Below, one piece after another: positions 15,335-23,467 of a stretch of DNA of 64,000 nt. This DNA is from UBA11051 sp964390495 (lineage in GTDB: Bacteria > Armatimonadota > Zipacnadia > Zipacnadales > UBA11051), in the NCBI GenBank assembly GCA_964390495.1, contig CAYMIN010000001.1:62001-126000 (forward strand), read 5' to 3'. How positions within the stretch are numbered: the stretch's first letter is position 1; each line of letters opens with the position of its first letter. The notes under the pieces were generated by a model. It made no database searches. It was not told the origin of the DNA and was given only the letters and a program-made list of their open reading frames with translations. Both the position numbers and the translations under genes were made by a program.

Positions 15335-17123
15335 TTCCCGGATAGGCGCTCAACGCCGTCTGCCACTGTTGCACCTTGCGGACCCTGTCCGCTTCATCAT
15401 CCGGCCAAGCCAGGGGCCGGCCGCGCGCGTCTATGATCAGCCCGACTTGCCCACCTGTGACCTCGGTTGCGACTGCGCGGTTTCTGCCAGCACCGATGTC
15501 GGCGCCGCCCAGGGGGTCGGCTGTGACTGCCACGGACTGGTTCTCCCCGAGCTCGACCAACACCAGCTCGCCCCAGTTGATGTCAAGCTCGTGCGGGGCG
15601 TCGGGGAGCTGCACTGACACATGCAGACACTTTCTCCCCTCCCGGAAACGCCCTGTGGGGGCCAGACAGGTGCCCAGCGGGATCAGGCAGTCGCGGAAAA
15701 AAACCTCGGTAGCGGCCTGGCGGTGCACCTCGGCCAGGACCCCAAGCTGCGGCATCATGAAAATCGAGTCCACCGCCAGTTGGGTAAAGCCTTCGGGCTG
15801 GAAAGCGTCTATCAGCATCATAGCGGCCTGGCTGCGGCGGGGCGCGTGCGACAGCACCCCACCCGACCCGACGAGTAGATCAAGGTCCATCATCCTGACG
15901 ATGGACTCATCGGCCGCCTGAACGAAGGCATCAGCGATGTCGCGGACCCGCTGGACCCCTTTGAGGCCGGCGGCCAGCGAGCGGTGCTGGTCAAAGGCCA
16001 GCCGCAGCGCCTCGCGGGCAATGCCCTGTTCGACCTGCAGGTCCAAGAGCTGCTCCGGGATCGTGGTCGGCCGGATCATCTTGTTGCGGATCTGGTTGAC
16101 AGTCCAGCCGCGGTCAATATGCTCCGGCACCCAGCGCAGGATGTTGTCAATCCCCGCCTCCGCCAGCACGTTCGATATCGAGTAACTTAGGCCCAGGTTT
16201 GCGCTGACAGTGCGGTTGAACTGGCCGGAGAAGACGCTGAAAACATCGGTAGTCGCGCCACCGATGTCCACACCGACCACATTGATATTCCGGTCCTCAG
16301 CGATGGCTTGCATGATGCTGCCGACCGCCGCCGGTGTTGGCATGATGTCAGCGTCAGTCCAGGGGACCAGACGGGAATAGCCGGGTGCTTGGGCCATGAC
16401 GTGGTGCAAGAACAGGTCCTGGACCACCAGCCGCGTCGGCTGCAGATGCTCCCGCTCCATGGTGGGGCGAAGGTTATCAGTGACCGTCAGGTCGGCGACC
16501 TCGTCGAGGGTCTTTTCAATGGCGGGCCGGGCGTCAACATTGCCGGCATAGATTATCGGGAGGCGATACTTGGCTCCGAGACGGGCGGTGGGATTGGCTG
16601 CTGCGACCAGCTCGGTCATCTCGACCACCCGACGCTCCTCGCCGCCATCAATGCCGCCGGAGATCAGAATCATATCGGGCCGCAACTGGCGCATCCGCTC
16701 GATGCGTTCGTGGGGCAGGCGGCCATCGTCCAGCGCCAGCACGTCCATGACGATAGCGCCGGCACCCAGAGCCGCGCGCTCCGCCGATTCAGCAGTCATC
16801 CGCCGCACCAGCCCGACCACCATGATCTGTAGCCCGCCACCGGCCGAGCTGGTGGACAAGTACAGGTCGGTGCCGGTGTCAGCGGCGGCCGGGCGGATGA
16901 TAGCCTCGCCGTCCAGCAGTCGCCGCCCGGTAAGCTCCTCGACCTCCGCTACGGCATTGAGCACGCCACGGGTGACGTCCTCGTAGGGCGCTTCGACGGT
17001 AGTGGGGGCTTCGCCGCGCGCGACCAAGCGGTACTGGCCCTCCTGCTTCTCAATCAGGATGGCTTTGGTCGTCGTGGAGCCACAGTCAGTGGCCAGCACC
17101 CTGGTGATGTCGCGCTCAGTCAT
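15315..17123 (-). CDS. glmL: GlmL/MutL-family ASKHA ATPase
   Basis: A 602-residue protein of the family named after the reactivating protein of adenosylcobalamin-dependent glutamate mutase. The actin-like ATPase phosphate loops are clear: ATDCGSTTTKAILIE at the N-terminus and VGVDIGGATTDVFSVF in the middle. LISGGIDGG and LLVGSGGVLSHA are further family signatures. ATG at 17123 is used. Another in-frame ATG at 17147 is possible. No glutamate mutase S or E subunit or methylaspartase gene is near. Instead the gene heads an operon with a barrel-sandwich protein and four membrane proteins, so a role other than mutase reactivation is plausible here. Confidence 0.88.
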   Translation of the reverse strand: MTERDITRVLATDCGSTTTKAILIEKQEGQYRLVARGEAPTTVEAPYEDVTRGVLNAVAEVEELTGRRLLDGEAIIRPAAADTGTDLYLSTSSAGGGLQIMVVGLVRRMTAESAERAALGAGAIVMDVLALDDGRLPHERIERMRQLRPDMILISGGIDGGEERRVVEMTELVAAANPTARLGAKYRLPIIYAGNVDARPAIEKTLDEVADLTVTDNLRPTMEREHLQPTRLVVQDLFLHHVMAQAPGYSRLVPWTDADIMPTPAAVGSIMQAIAEDRNINVVGVDIGGATTDVFSVFSGQFNRTVSANLGLSYSISNVLAEAGIDNILRWVPEHIDRGWTVNQIRNKMIRPTTIPEQLLDLQVEQGIAREALRLAFDQHRSLAAGLKGVQRVRDIADAFVQAADESIVRMMDLDLLVGSGGVLSHAPRRSQAAMMLIDAFQPEGFTQLAVDSIFMMPQLGVLAEVHRQAATEVFFRDCLIPLGTCLAPTGRFREGRKCLHVSVQLPDAPHELDINWGELVLVELGENQSVAVTADPLGGADIGAGRNRAVATEVTGGQVGLIIDARGRPLAWPDDEADRVRKVQQWQTALSAYPGIDANDQ

Positions 17124-17380
17124 ATTCCGTGATTCTCGCCCGGTCATGTGTTGTATTTCGCCAAGCTCCTGAGTGTGACTTGGAGGGGGCCTGTGCAGAA
17201 TAGCATTCGCCACCCGACATGGCGTTTCCTGCGGAGATCGAATTACAGGAGGATTGGGGCGTGCCGCTAGCGAACTGGAGCGGAGACTGTTGGGGCGGGC
17301 AGGTATGTCGGCGGAGCGGTCATGACGGGCTGAAGTCGCTGCTTGTTTATTGTCCACCATATTGATAAACGGAGGTTCCA

Positions 17381-18871
17381 ATGCGCATTGCCACGGGCGG
17401 GATATGCCACGAGACCAACACCTTTGCCGAGGGCACAACGAGACTGGATGACTTCCTGGGTTCGGGTCGGGCGCCGGGGGTACTGGTCGGCGAGCAGGTG
17501 GTGGCGACGTTCAGAGGCACCAGCACGTGTACCGGGGCCTTCGTGGCCGGTGCGGAGGAGTTGGGCTTCGAACTGGTGCCGCTCATCTGGGCGGTCGCCC
17601 AGCCGTCAGGTACGGTCGAGCAAGCCGCCTATGAGGAGCTTGCAGCGATGCTGTTGGAGCGGCTGGAGGCAGCGATGCCGGTGGACGGCGTGCTGCTGGA
17701 TTTGCACGGGGCGATGGTGACGGAGCATCTGGATGATGCGGAGGGCGATTTGCTGAAACGGATCCGTCAGCTAGTCGGGCCGGGCGTACCGATGGCGGCG
17801 ACACTGGACCTGCACGCAAACATTACGGCAGAGATGGCCTCGCAGGCCGATGCGCTAATCGGGTACGACACGTACCCACACATTGACCATCTGGAGCGGG
17901 GCAGGGAAGCGGTGCAGATTGTCGTGGATGCGATCGGTGGACGCATCCGGCCCGTCACCGGCTTTGCACGGGTGGACATGCTAATGGGGCCTCCCAAACA
18001 GTGCACGCTGGTGCCACCGATGAAGGAGATCTTCGCGGCGGTGCACGCGATGGAGAAGCGCCCGGACATACTGGCTATCACGCTGGCGGGGGGTTTCCCC
18101 TTCGCGGATACACCTCACACCGGAGCGGCGGTTGTGGTCAATGCCGACAACGACGGGGAAGCGGCGCAGGCCGCCGCCGAGGAAATGGCCGAGCTCGTCT
18201 GGAGTCGTCGCGAGGCGTTTCGGCTGGAGCTGACACCTGTGGATGAGGCGATACGGTACGCCATCGAGGCCGGGGCAGGCCCGGTGATCCTCGCGGACGG
18301 CTCGGACAACCCGGGCGGCGGAGCGCCATGTGACGGGACCGTCATGCTGCAGGCTCTGGTTGAGGCCAACGCCCCGCATGCCACAGTGGCGATAATCGCC
18401 GATCCCGAGGCAGTGGGCCAGGCCATCGCCGCCGGCGTGGGCAATCAGGTAACACTGACCGTCGGCGGCAAGACCGACAGCCGGCACGGCTCGCCGCTTA
18501 CTCTCAGCGGGTACGTGCGGCTGATCGCAGACGGCAGGTACGTGAACCGGGGCCCGATGATGACGGGGTTCCCGGTATCAATGGGCCGCACCGTGGTCTT
18601 CGTCGTCGGGGAGGTGGAGGTAGTGCTGACGGAGCGCCGGATCCAGCCATTTGACATGGAGGCATTGCGCTGTGTGGGAATCGAGCCGACACGACGGCTG
18701 ATCATCGGGCTGAAATCAGCGGTACACTTCCGCGCCGATTACCAGAAGATCGCGACGAAAATATTTGAGATTGATACGCCGGGCGTACATAACCCCGATG
18801 TGCGGCAGTACCGGTACGAGCGCCGGCGGCATCCGATGTGGCCGCTCGATGATGAGACCAATACGAGTTAG
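17381..18871 (+). CDS. M81 / MlrC family protein
   Basis: A 496-residue member of the family of microcystinase C (MlrC), the metallopeptidase that degrades linearised microcystin. Most homologues have unknown substrates. The N-terminal domain begins with the diagnostic GGICHETNTFA and contains DLHGAMVTE, DLHANIT and GYDTYPHIDHLERGREA, which supply conserved metal-ligand Asp/His residues. The C-terminal domain starts near residue 300 with ILADGSDNPGGGAP. GGAGG precedes the ATG by 6 nt. It is divergent from the GlmL operon, with 257 bp between the two starts. Confidence 0.92.
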   Translation: MRIATGGICHETNTFAEGTTRLDDFLGSGRAPGVLVGEQVVATFRGTSTCTGAFVAGAEELGFELVPLIWAVAQPSGTVEQAAYEELAAMLLERLEAAMPVDGVLLDLHGAMVTEHLDDAEGDLLKRIRQLVGPGVPMAATLDLHANITAEMASQADALIGYDTYPHIDHLERGREAVQIVVDAIGGRIRPVTGFARVDMLMGPPKQCTLVPPMKEIFAAVHAMEKRPDILAITLAGGFPFADTPHTGAAVVVNADNDGEAAQAAAEEMAELVWSRREAFRLELTPVDEAIRYAIEAGAGPVILADGSDNPGGGAPCDGTVMLQALVEANAPHATVAIIADPEAVGQAIAAGVGNQVTLTVGGKTDSRHGSPLTLSGYVRLIADGRYVNRGPMMTGFPVSMGRTVVFVVGEVEVVLTERRIQPFDMEALRCVGIEPTRRLIIGLKSAVHFRADYQKIATKIFEIDTPGVHNPDVRQYRYERRRHPMWPLDDETNTS

Positions 18872-18906
18872 CGGGGCAGGCAGGGGCGTCGGTGCCGCTA
18901 GCCGGC

Positions 18907-19251
18907 TCAGGAACGGTCCTGTGGGTCGGCTTCGTCGCTCGGATGCGAACGGGCTTCCTCGGCGGCTTCGAGGCGCTGGATGAGCCACTCGATATTCTCG
19001 CGGCTCTCCAGGCCCTCGGCCACCAGATGATAGTCACCCGGCGAGCAGAACGCTTCGAGAATCGGCTCGAAGAATATCAGCGCCTGGCTGGCCACAAAAC
19101 TCAGCGGCCGGCCGGCTTCCAGCATGAAGATAGCAGGCATGCCCAGACGCCGCTCGCTGACCAAGTCCGCCAGCCGGCCCAAGGCTTGCCGCTGCTTCTG
19201 CATCTGCTCATCGGCTTCGAGGTTGTCCGGGTGCGACGAACAGCTCGACAT
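18907..19251 (-). CDS. Small hypothetical protein
   Basis: A 114-residue protein with no signal or membrane segment and no family I recognise. It is rich in charged residues at both ends. Its core, LGMPAIFMLEAGRPLSFVASQALIFFEPILEAF, could form a small alpha/beta unit. The start overlaps the end of the upstream membrane-protein gene by 44 bp, and GAGG lies 9 nt before the ATG, supporting this start and translational coupling. The pair may act together. Confidence 0.7.
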   Translation of the reverse strand: MSSCSSHPDNLEADEQMQKQRQALGRLADLVSERRLGMPAIFMLEAGRPLSFVASQALIFFEPILEAFCSPGDYHLVAEGLESRENIEWLIQRLEAAEEARSHPSDEADPQDRS

Positions 19252-19660
19252 ACGCTCTTACCTCGGCGAGATTGTCCGGACAGCGCAGGTAGATACCACG
19301 CCGGTACGCCATCCAATTCAGCTTGGAGTACGGGCTCAAGAACACGCCGGCTCCGTCGGCAAAGCAGGCGGTGAAGGCCTCCCAGGGCCGAAACGTCGTG
19401 GTAAGCGGTGTTCGCAGCCTGATGCCGTCTTTGTCAATTTGGTAATTCGTGGGCAGGTAGTACGGCGCGGTGGCGGCGAACAAGGCGACGAAGACCATGA
19501 CGCCATACCAAGCGCTGCCATAGCACAGCACCACGACGGCTGATATGAACAGGATAAACACCGCTACAGAGGCGGAGAGCAGCCGGTTATTGCGCGCCGG
19601 CCAGACGCGCCATTCCATTACACTGCCATCGTGCTGCAGATCGGCTGGGGTCTCGCTCAC
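19208..19660 (-). CDS. Small membrane protein with two membrane segments
   Basis: A 150-residue protein starting at GTG 19660, chosen because GGAG lies about 10 nt upstream. Two adjacent membrane segments (LLSASVAVFILFISAVVVLCYGS and VMVFVALFAATAPYYL) are followed by a beta-rich C-terminal domain (YQIDKDGIRLRTPLTTTFRPWEAFTACFADGAGVFLSP). This layout is typical of bacterial PH-like membrane proteins, an inference from the pattern only. It overlaps the downstream small gene. Confidence 0.72.
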   Translation of the reverse strand: MSETPADLQHDGSVMEWRVWPARNNRLLSASVAVFILFISAVVVLCYGSAWYGVMVFVALFAATAPYYLPTNYQIDKDGIRLRTPLTTTFRPWEAFTACFADGAGVFLSPYSKLNWMAYRRGIYLRCPDNLAEVRAYVELFVAPGQPRSR

Positions 19661-20006
19661 TTCCCGCCGCTCCGGTGAGGCAAAATGTGGTGGCTCCGAG
19701 CTGCATCGTTCATAGCTGCAACGGAGTATTTGATAGACAACGACCTCGGGCTGGAAGCCCAAGCTACGCGTTTGGTGGATTGGCCAGACTAGCACTTGGC
19801 TATTCAATTCGCCAAAGACAAGCGACTACCTTCCCGCGCCAGGCCAAGGAAATTGGGGACAGTCACCCATTTCTTGCGATTTCTGTAAGTTCCACTCTTA
19901 CTTCTCTGCAGAAATAGGTGACTGTCCCCAATTTCCGGCAGGAAGACGACGACAGCCGGGGAAATGGCCGCAGGTACACTCAATGAACAAGAAAGGAGCT
20001 GTAGGA
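19661..20006. other. Intergenic region upstream of the sugar isomerase
   Basis: About 345 bp without a gene. It contains a strong palindromic element (19848-19936) described separately and a small GGGCTTCCAGCCC hairpin (minus strand) near 19750-19770. I see no clear promoter or RNA gene. Confidence 0.6.
19848..19936. repeat. Palindromic element with 27-bp inverted repeats
   Basis: The left arm (19848-19874) begins GGAAATTGGGGACAGTCACC and the right arm (19910-19936) is its reverse complement, with one mismatch over 27 bp. The arms enclose 35 bp of unique sequence. From memory, arms containing GGACAGTCACC/GGTGACTGTCC are common in palindromes near REP-associated IS200-like (RAYT) transposases in environmental bacteria. 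No transposase is present here, so it is most likely a non-autonomous REP/MITE-like element. It could also act as a strong hairpin in RNA. Confidence 0.85.
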
Positions 20007-20810
20007 ATGGAGCCGATTATCGCGATCTACAATTTCACCGAGCAGGATTTCGAAGCCTTCTGCCAAAACGGCGGCGCGGCAGGCTTTAGCTATGCCGCCG
20101 TCGGGTTCTACAAGGGCTACCTGGACCTGCCGCTGGAAGACCTCTCCGATGAAGATATGGCCTACGTGCAGTCACATCTCAGCGCCGCCGGGATGGAGCT
20201 GGTAGCCGTATATGCCGGCGGCGTGAATCTGCTTGCCGATGATGGCGAAAAGCTGCTGATTGCCAAGCTGCGAGGCGCGGCGAGGCTCGGGGTCCATACC
20301 CTCGACACCGGCAGCTTCGGTCTTGCTGATAAGACGGCAGAGCAAATTGCTGCTGATACCGAGACGTTCGTCGAGCGCATCCGCCGGGCCGGCGATGTCG
20401 CGGCTAGCCTCGACATCACGATCTGCCTGGAGACCCACGGGGGCTATACCGGTACCGCCGCCACCTGCCTGCAGGCAATGGCCGATATTGACCACGAGCG
20501 GGTGCGACTGGCCTACGACCCGGCCAATTTCCTATATTACGAAGGCGCTCGGCCTGAAGAGCGCCTCGAGGAAGTCGCGCCGTTCATCGGCCACACCCAT
20601 CTCAAAGACCACCGCGGCGGCCAGGGCAATCCCGATTTCCCACTCATCGGCGAGGGGGAAACAAACTATGACTTCCTGCTGCCGAAGCTGTGGGAGTTAG
20701 GCTATCGGGGCGCATATACGCTGGAACGAGCGCCCGGTGAGACGCCGGAAGAGCGCGCCGCCTCAATGGCCGCAGCGTATCAATTGATGAAGGAACTGCT
20801 CGGCAGTTAG
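20007..20810 (+). CDS. Sugar phosphate isomerase/epimerase (xylose-isomerase-like TIM barrel)
   Basis: A 267-residue cytoplasmic TIM-barrel protein of the AP-endonuclease-2/xylose isomerase superfamily. Expected metal ligands are E in CLETHGGYTG, D and N in AYDPANFLYY, H in IGHTHLKDHRGG and E in the final YTLERAPGE. ATG at 20007 is preferred over 19983 because AGGAG lies 8 nt upstream of it and the barrel begins at once (IIAIYNF). The substrate is unknown. Such genes often serve inositol or sugar-acid catabolism. Confidence 0.85.
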   Translation: MEPIIAIYNFTEQDFEAFCQNGGAAGFSYAAVGFYKGYLDLPLEDLSDEDMAYVQSHLSAAGMELVAVYAGGVNLLADDGEKLLIAKLRGAARLGVHTLDTGSFGLADKTAEQIAADTETFVERIRRAGDVAASLDITICLETHGGYTGTAATCLQAMADIDHERVRLAYDPANFLYYEGARPEERLEEVAPFIGHTHLKDHRGGQGNPDFPLIGEGETNYDFLLPKLWELGYRGAYTLERAPGETPEERAASMAAAYQLMKELLGS

Positions 20811-20838
20811 CAGGCTTGCTGTAGCAGGACAGCGCCAT

Positions 20839-21348
20839 TTAGGGGGTGTGGTCCGCTTCAGCCTGAGAGGGATCGAGCTGGTGCCACCGTGGGGGTGCAT
20901 GGTCCGGGAGATTAGACAAAATCTCGCGGGCCTTTTGCTGCACGGCCTCGGCGCTTTCGGCGTCGAGGTAGCCGCCTGCGACGGCCCTAGCCAACTCGTC
21001 CTGGTCGAGGAGGCGTGGTTGCTCACCGGCCGGCTGCCAGACATCGAGGAACAGGTCCGTGTATTCGACCTCAGCCGCGCGCATCTGCAATGGCGAGGTG
21101 AGGTGAATTAAGTCGGCCAGGTGAGAGCCGTCAGGATGGTACATCTCCCACCAAACCGATGAGGCGGCCGCGACGTAATGGGCCAGAGTGATGCTGCCGG
21201 CTGGAATGACCGTGCCACTCACCTCGTTGGCCTCTGCGTTGACATAGCGCAGCACCAGGTAGCCCTCGCGGCGGAACACGACCTGGCAGGGGAAAACCTG
21301 CTTCGGCTTCATCAGGCGCTGCCGAATCTCCCTGAAAGCTGCAGCCAT
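20839..21348 (-). CDS. DUF402-domain protein
   Basis: A 169-residue cytoplasmic protein with the DUF402 pattern: an early beta region (VFRREGYLVLRYVN), then WWEMYHPDGSHLADLIHL, a long strand VEYTDLFLDVW and the acidic-helix region LLDQDELARAVAGGYLDAESAEAVQQKAREIL. Family members include nucleoside tri-/diphosphate phosphatases and an RNA-binding protein. The substrate here is unknown. The ATG at 21348 lies just past the overlapping stop of the EamA gene (TAG 21350-21352), so the two genes are coupled. Confidence 0.85.
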   Translation of the reverse strand: MAAAFREIRQRLMKPKQVFPCQVVFRREGYLVLRYVNAEANEVSGTVIPAGSITLAHYVAAASSVWWEMYHPDGSHLADLIHLTSPLQMRAAEVEYTDLFLDVWQPAGEQPRLLDQDELARAVAGGYLDAESAEAVQQKAREILSNLPDHAPPRWHQLDPSQAEADHTP

Positions 21349-21349
21349 C

Positions 21350-22249
21350 CTAGCCACCCACTGCAAGCGCCAGGATGCCCGCGAGGATGAAGGCGCCAGC
21401 CAGCAGCCGAATCCCGAGAGAGCCTTCGCGCAATCGCGTTGCCCCCAGGACTATGCCGACGAGAATACTGACATTGCGGGCTGCTGCGACATAGGCCACC
21501 GACTCCAGCATCATGGCGCTCACGACCAGACAGTAAGCCATGTACATGAGGATGGCCGCAACAACGATGAGACCGGCGAATTGGCGGAATTGGGCGGTAA
21601 GAGCGGCACTGCTGCGCCTTAGCAGGAGCATGGGCGTGATGGTGATGAATATCACCGTCTCCATCAGGAAGAGGTAGCTGGTGACGGAGGAGCCCTGAGC
21701 TCCGGCCTTGTCCACCACGTGGTAAAGCGCAATGGTGACGGCCGCAAAGACGGCAAAGCGGAGCGAGGAGGTGATGGTGGAGACACCGGTGTCGGGGTCG
21801 GGGCCGGAGAGCATGTCATAGGCCAAGATGAGAGCACCCACTAGAATGACGATAATCCCGGCCAGGCCGATTGCTGAGGGGACCTCGTGCAGAAACACCC
21901 AGGCCAGCAAAGCGATGATGATAGGCGCGCAGCCACGGGATACAGGATAGACGACCGAGAGGTCGCCACGGTTGTAGCCGGCCCCCATGAACGCGAAATA
22001 CGCGGCCTGAATAAGCCCGCCGAGGATCGCCAGCTTCCAGGTGCTGAAGTCAGGTGGGTGGCCGAAATGCTGGGAGGATAAGGTGTAGATGAGATAGTCG
22101 CCGAGTACCGCGATGCCGGCCACCAGCGGCGCAATTGCTGCCAGGCCCCAAATGAAGCTGAGGCTGTCAGAGGCGCGCTTGGTCCAGTAATTCCACGCCG
22201 CGTGCATGCCGGCGGAGACAAAGACTAGCAAGAGTGCTATGAGATTCAT
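21350..22249 (-). CDS. EamA/DMT-family transporter
   Basis: A 299-residue protein with about ten membrane segments arranged as two EamA repeats. The first repeat covers about 1-140 (IALLLVFVSAGMHAAWNYWTKRASDS, VVYPVSRGCAPIIIALLAWVFLHE, AIGLAGIIVILVGALILAYD). The second covers about 155-295 (AVFAAVTIALYHVVDKAG, AYVAAARNVSILVGIVLGATRLREG). DMT transporters export or exchange small metabolites. The substrate is unknown. ATG 22249 starts the first hydrophobic helix. Confidence 0.9.
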   Translation of the reverse strand: MNLIALLLVFVSAGMHAAWNYWTKRASDSLSFIWGLAAIAPLVAGIAVLGDYLIYTLSSQHFGHPPDFSTWKLAILGGLIQAAYFAFMGAGYNRGDLSVVYPVSRGCAPIIIALLAWVFLHEVPSAIGLAGIIVILVGALILAYDMLSGPDPDTGVSTITSSLRFAVFAAVTIALYHVVDKAGAQGSSVTSYLFLMETVIFITITPMLLLRRSSAALTAQFRQFAGLIVVAAILMYMAYCLVVSAMMLESVAYVAAARNVSILVGIVLGATRLREGSLGIRLLAGAFILAGILALAVGG

Positions 22250-22408
22250 GTGAGGACTCGCTGGGTATTGAGGCAAGTAAGGCTACCGAGGTAAGTTCGG
22301 GGCCGGCGGGCGACATTCCTTCTGCGGGCGCGGGCCAAGGTAAGCTGGCAGCCGCAGAGGTCGGAGGACCTGTGAGCTTCGCGGCGGGTGGGTAAGCAGC
22401 AATAGCCG

Positions 22409-23413
22409 CTAGATCGGCGGCGGCGGGCCCGGCTCATCAATGCCCCTAACTACCACATCATGGGGCTGTGAGATAGACGTGGCTCCAGTGGTGTCCTGGG
22501 CATAGATGGTGATAGTGTATGTGAGGGGCTGGGTGGCATCTTCCTGGCTGTTGCGGAGCGGGTTGGGGTCTATGAATACGTTTGCGGAGTAGGTGCCGTC
22601 CTTTACCGTGCCCGACACCCGCACCAGATCATGGAACTCGATATTGTTCCTGGCGTCCACGAGTCTGGCGCGGACGAAGTCAAGTCCGTCGCCATCATTG
22701 ACTGCAACGGTGACGGCAACGTCGCCCCCGGAGGCATTAAGCTCGCTCGGACTGACCAGGACACTAGTAATGTCAGGGGCCCGGGCTCCTACGACTACAA
22801 CAGTGGCTTGGGCGGAGATGTCACCGCTGGTGGCAACTACGGTGCCGGTGCCCTGTGCCAGCGCGGTGAACTTACCGTTGACGTCTATTACGCCGACGGC
22901 ATTGGTCAGATACCAGGTGGGCTGGACTATCAGCAGTCCGGAGGCGCTATTGACAGGAGCGACGAACTGGATTTCACCATTGATATCCACGGTCGCCTGG
23001 CTAGGTGCGATGTTGATGCTGGAGGGCGAGGCGACATCCAGGGGCAAGACCGCAATGGTGATAGCAGTTATCTGGTCCTTGACGATGGCAACTCCGGACA
23101 CGGTCTGGGTGCCATAGTCAGGCCTGGTGACGGTATCCACGGTCACCTGGAGAGTGCCGGTACCGACCGGTACGTCCTGAATGGTGAAGTTGCCCTGGGC
23201 ATCGGTGACGGCCGTCTGCCCGGTAGAGAGCGAAACCACGCTACCACGCAGGGCTTTGGTGGTATCGTCAGCCCTAATGACCCGGCCAGTAATGGTGCCG
23301 GTGTCCACTTCCTCCTCTTGTTCAGCTGCCGGCGCGGTATCTCCACCACAGCCGGCGAGGACTAGGCTAGCCAATAGTGCGATGGCAATCGCGAGGCGGC
23401 TACAACCGGACAT
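22409..23413 (-). CDS. Lipoprotein with carboxypeptidase-regulatory-like and Big_2-like domains
   Basis: A 334-residue secreted lipoprotein. The signal ends in a lipobox (LVLAGC, cysteine at about 22). An acidic linker leads to a carboxypeptidase-regulatory-like domain (TGTITGRVIRADD ... TDAQGNFTIQDVPVG, about 38-125). A Big_2-type Ig domain follows (PSQATVDINGEIQFVAPV ... GKFTALAQGTGTVVATSG, about 135-205). The last domain (about 215-325) is beta-rich, with ITSVLVSPSELNASGGDVAVTVAVND. It lies 54 bp downstream of a large secreted subtilase and may be cotranscribed with it. No enzyme motif is seen; adhesion or scaffold is likely. Confidence 0.85.
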   Translation of the reverse strand: MSGCSRLAIAIALLASLVLAGCGGDTAPAAEQEEEVDTGTITGRVIRADDTTKALRGSVVSLSTGQTAVTDAQGNFTIQDVPVGTGTLQVTVDTVTRPDYGTQTVSGVAIVKDQITAITIAVLPLDVASPSSINIAPSQATVDINGEIQFVAPVNSASGLLIVQPTWYLTNAVGVIDVNGKFTALAQGTGTVVATSGDISAQATVVVVGARAPDITSVLVSPSELNASGGDVAVTVAVNDGDGLDFVRARLVDARNNIEFHDLVRVSGTVKDGTYSANVFIDPNPLRNSQEDATQPLTYTITIYAQDTTGATSISQPHDVVVRGIDEPGPPPPI

Positions 23414-23467
23414 GGCTTGTCAGCCCTTTCTCAGTGCCCCATCGGCGCTAGCGACGGTTGCTGGGAA

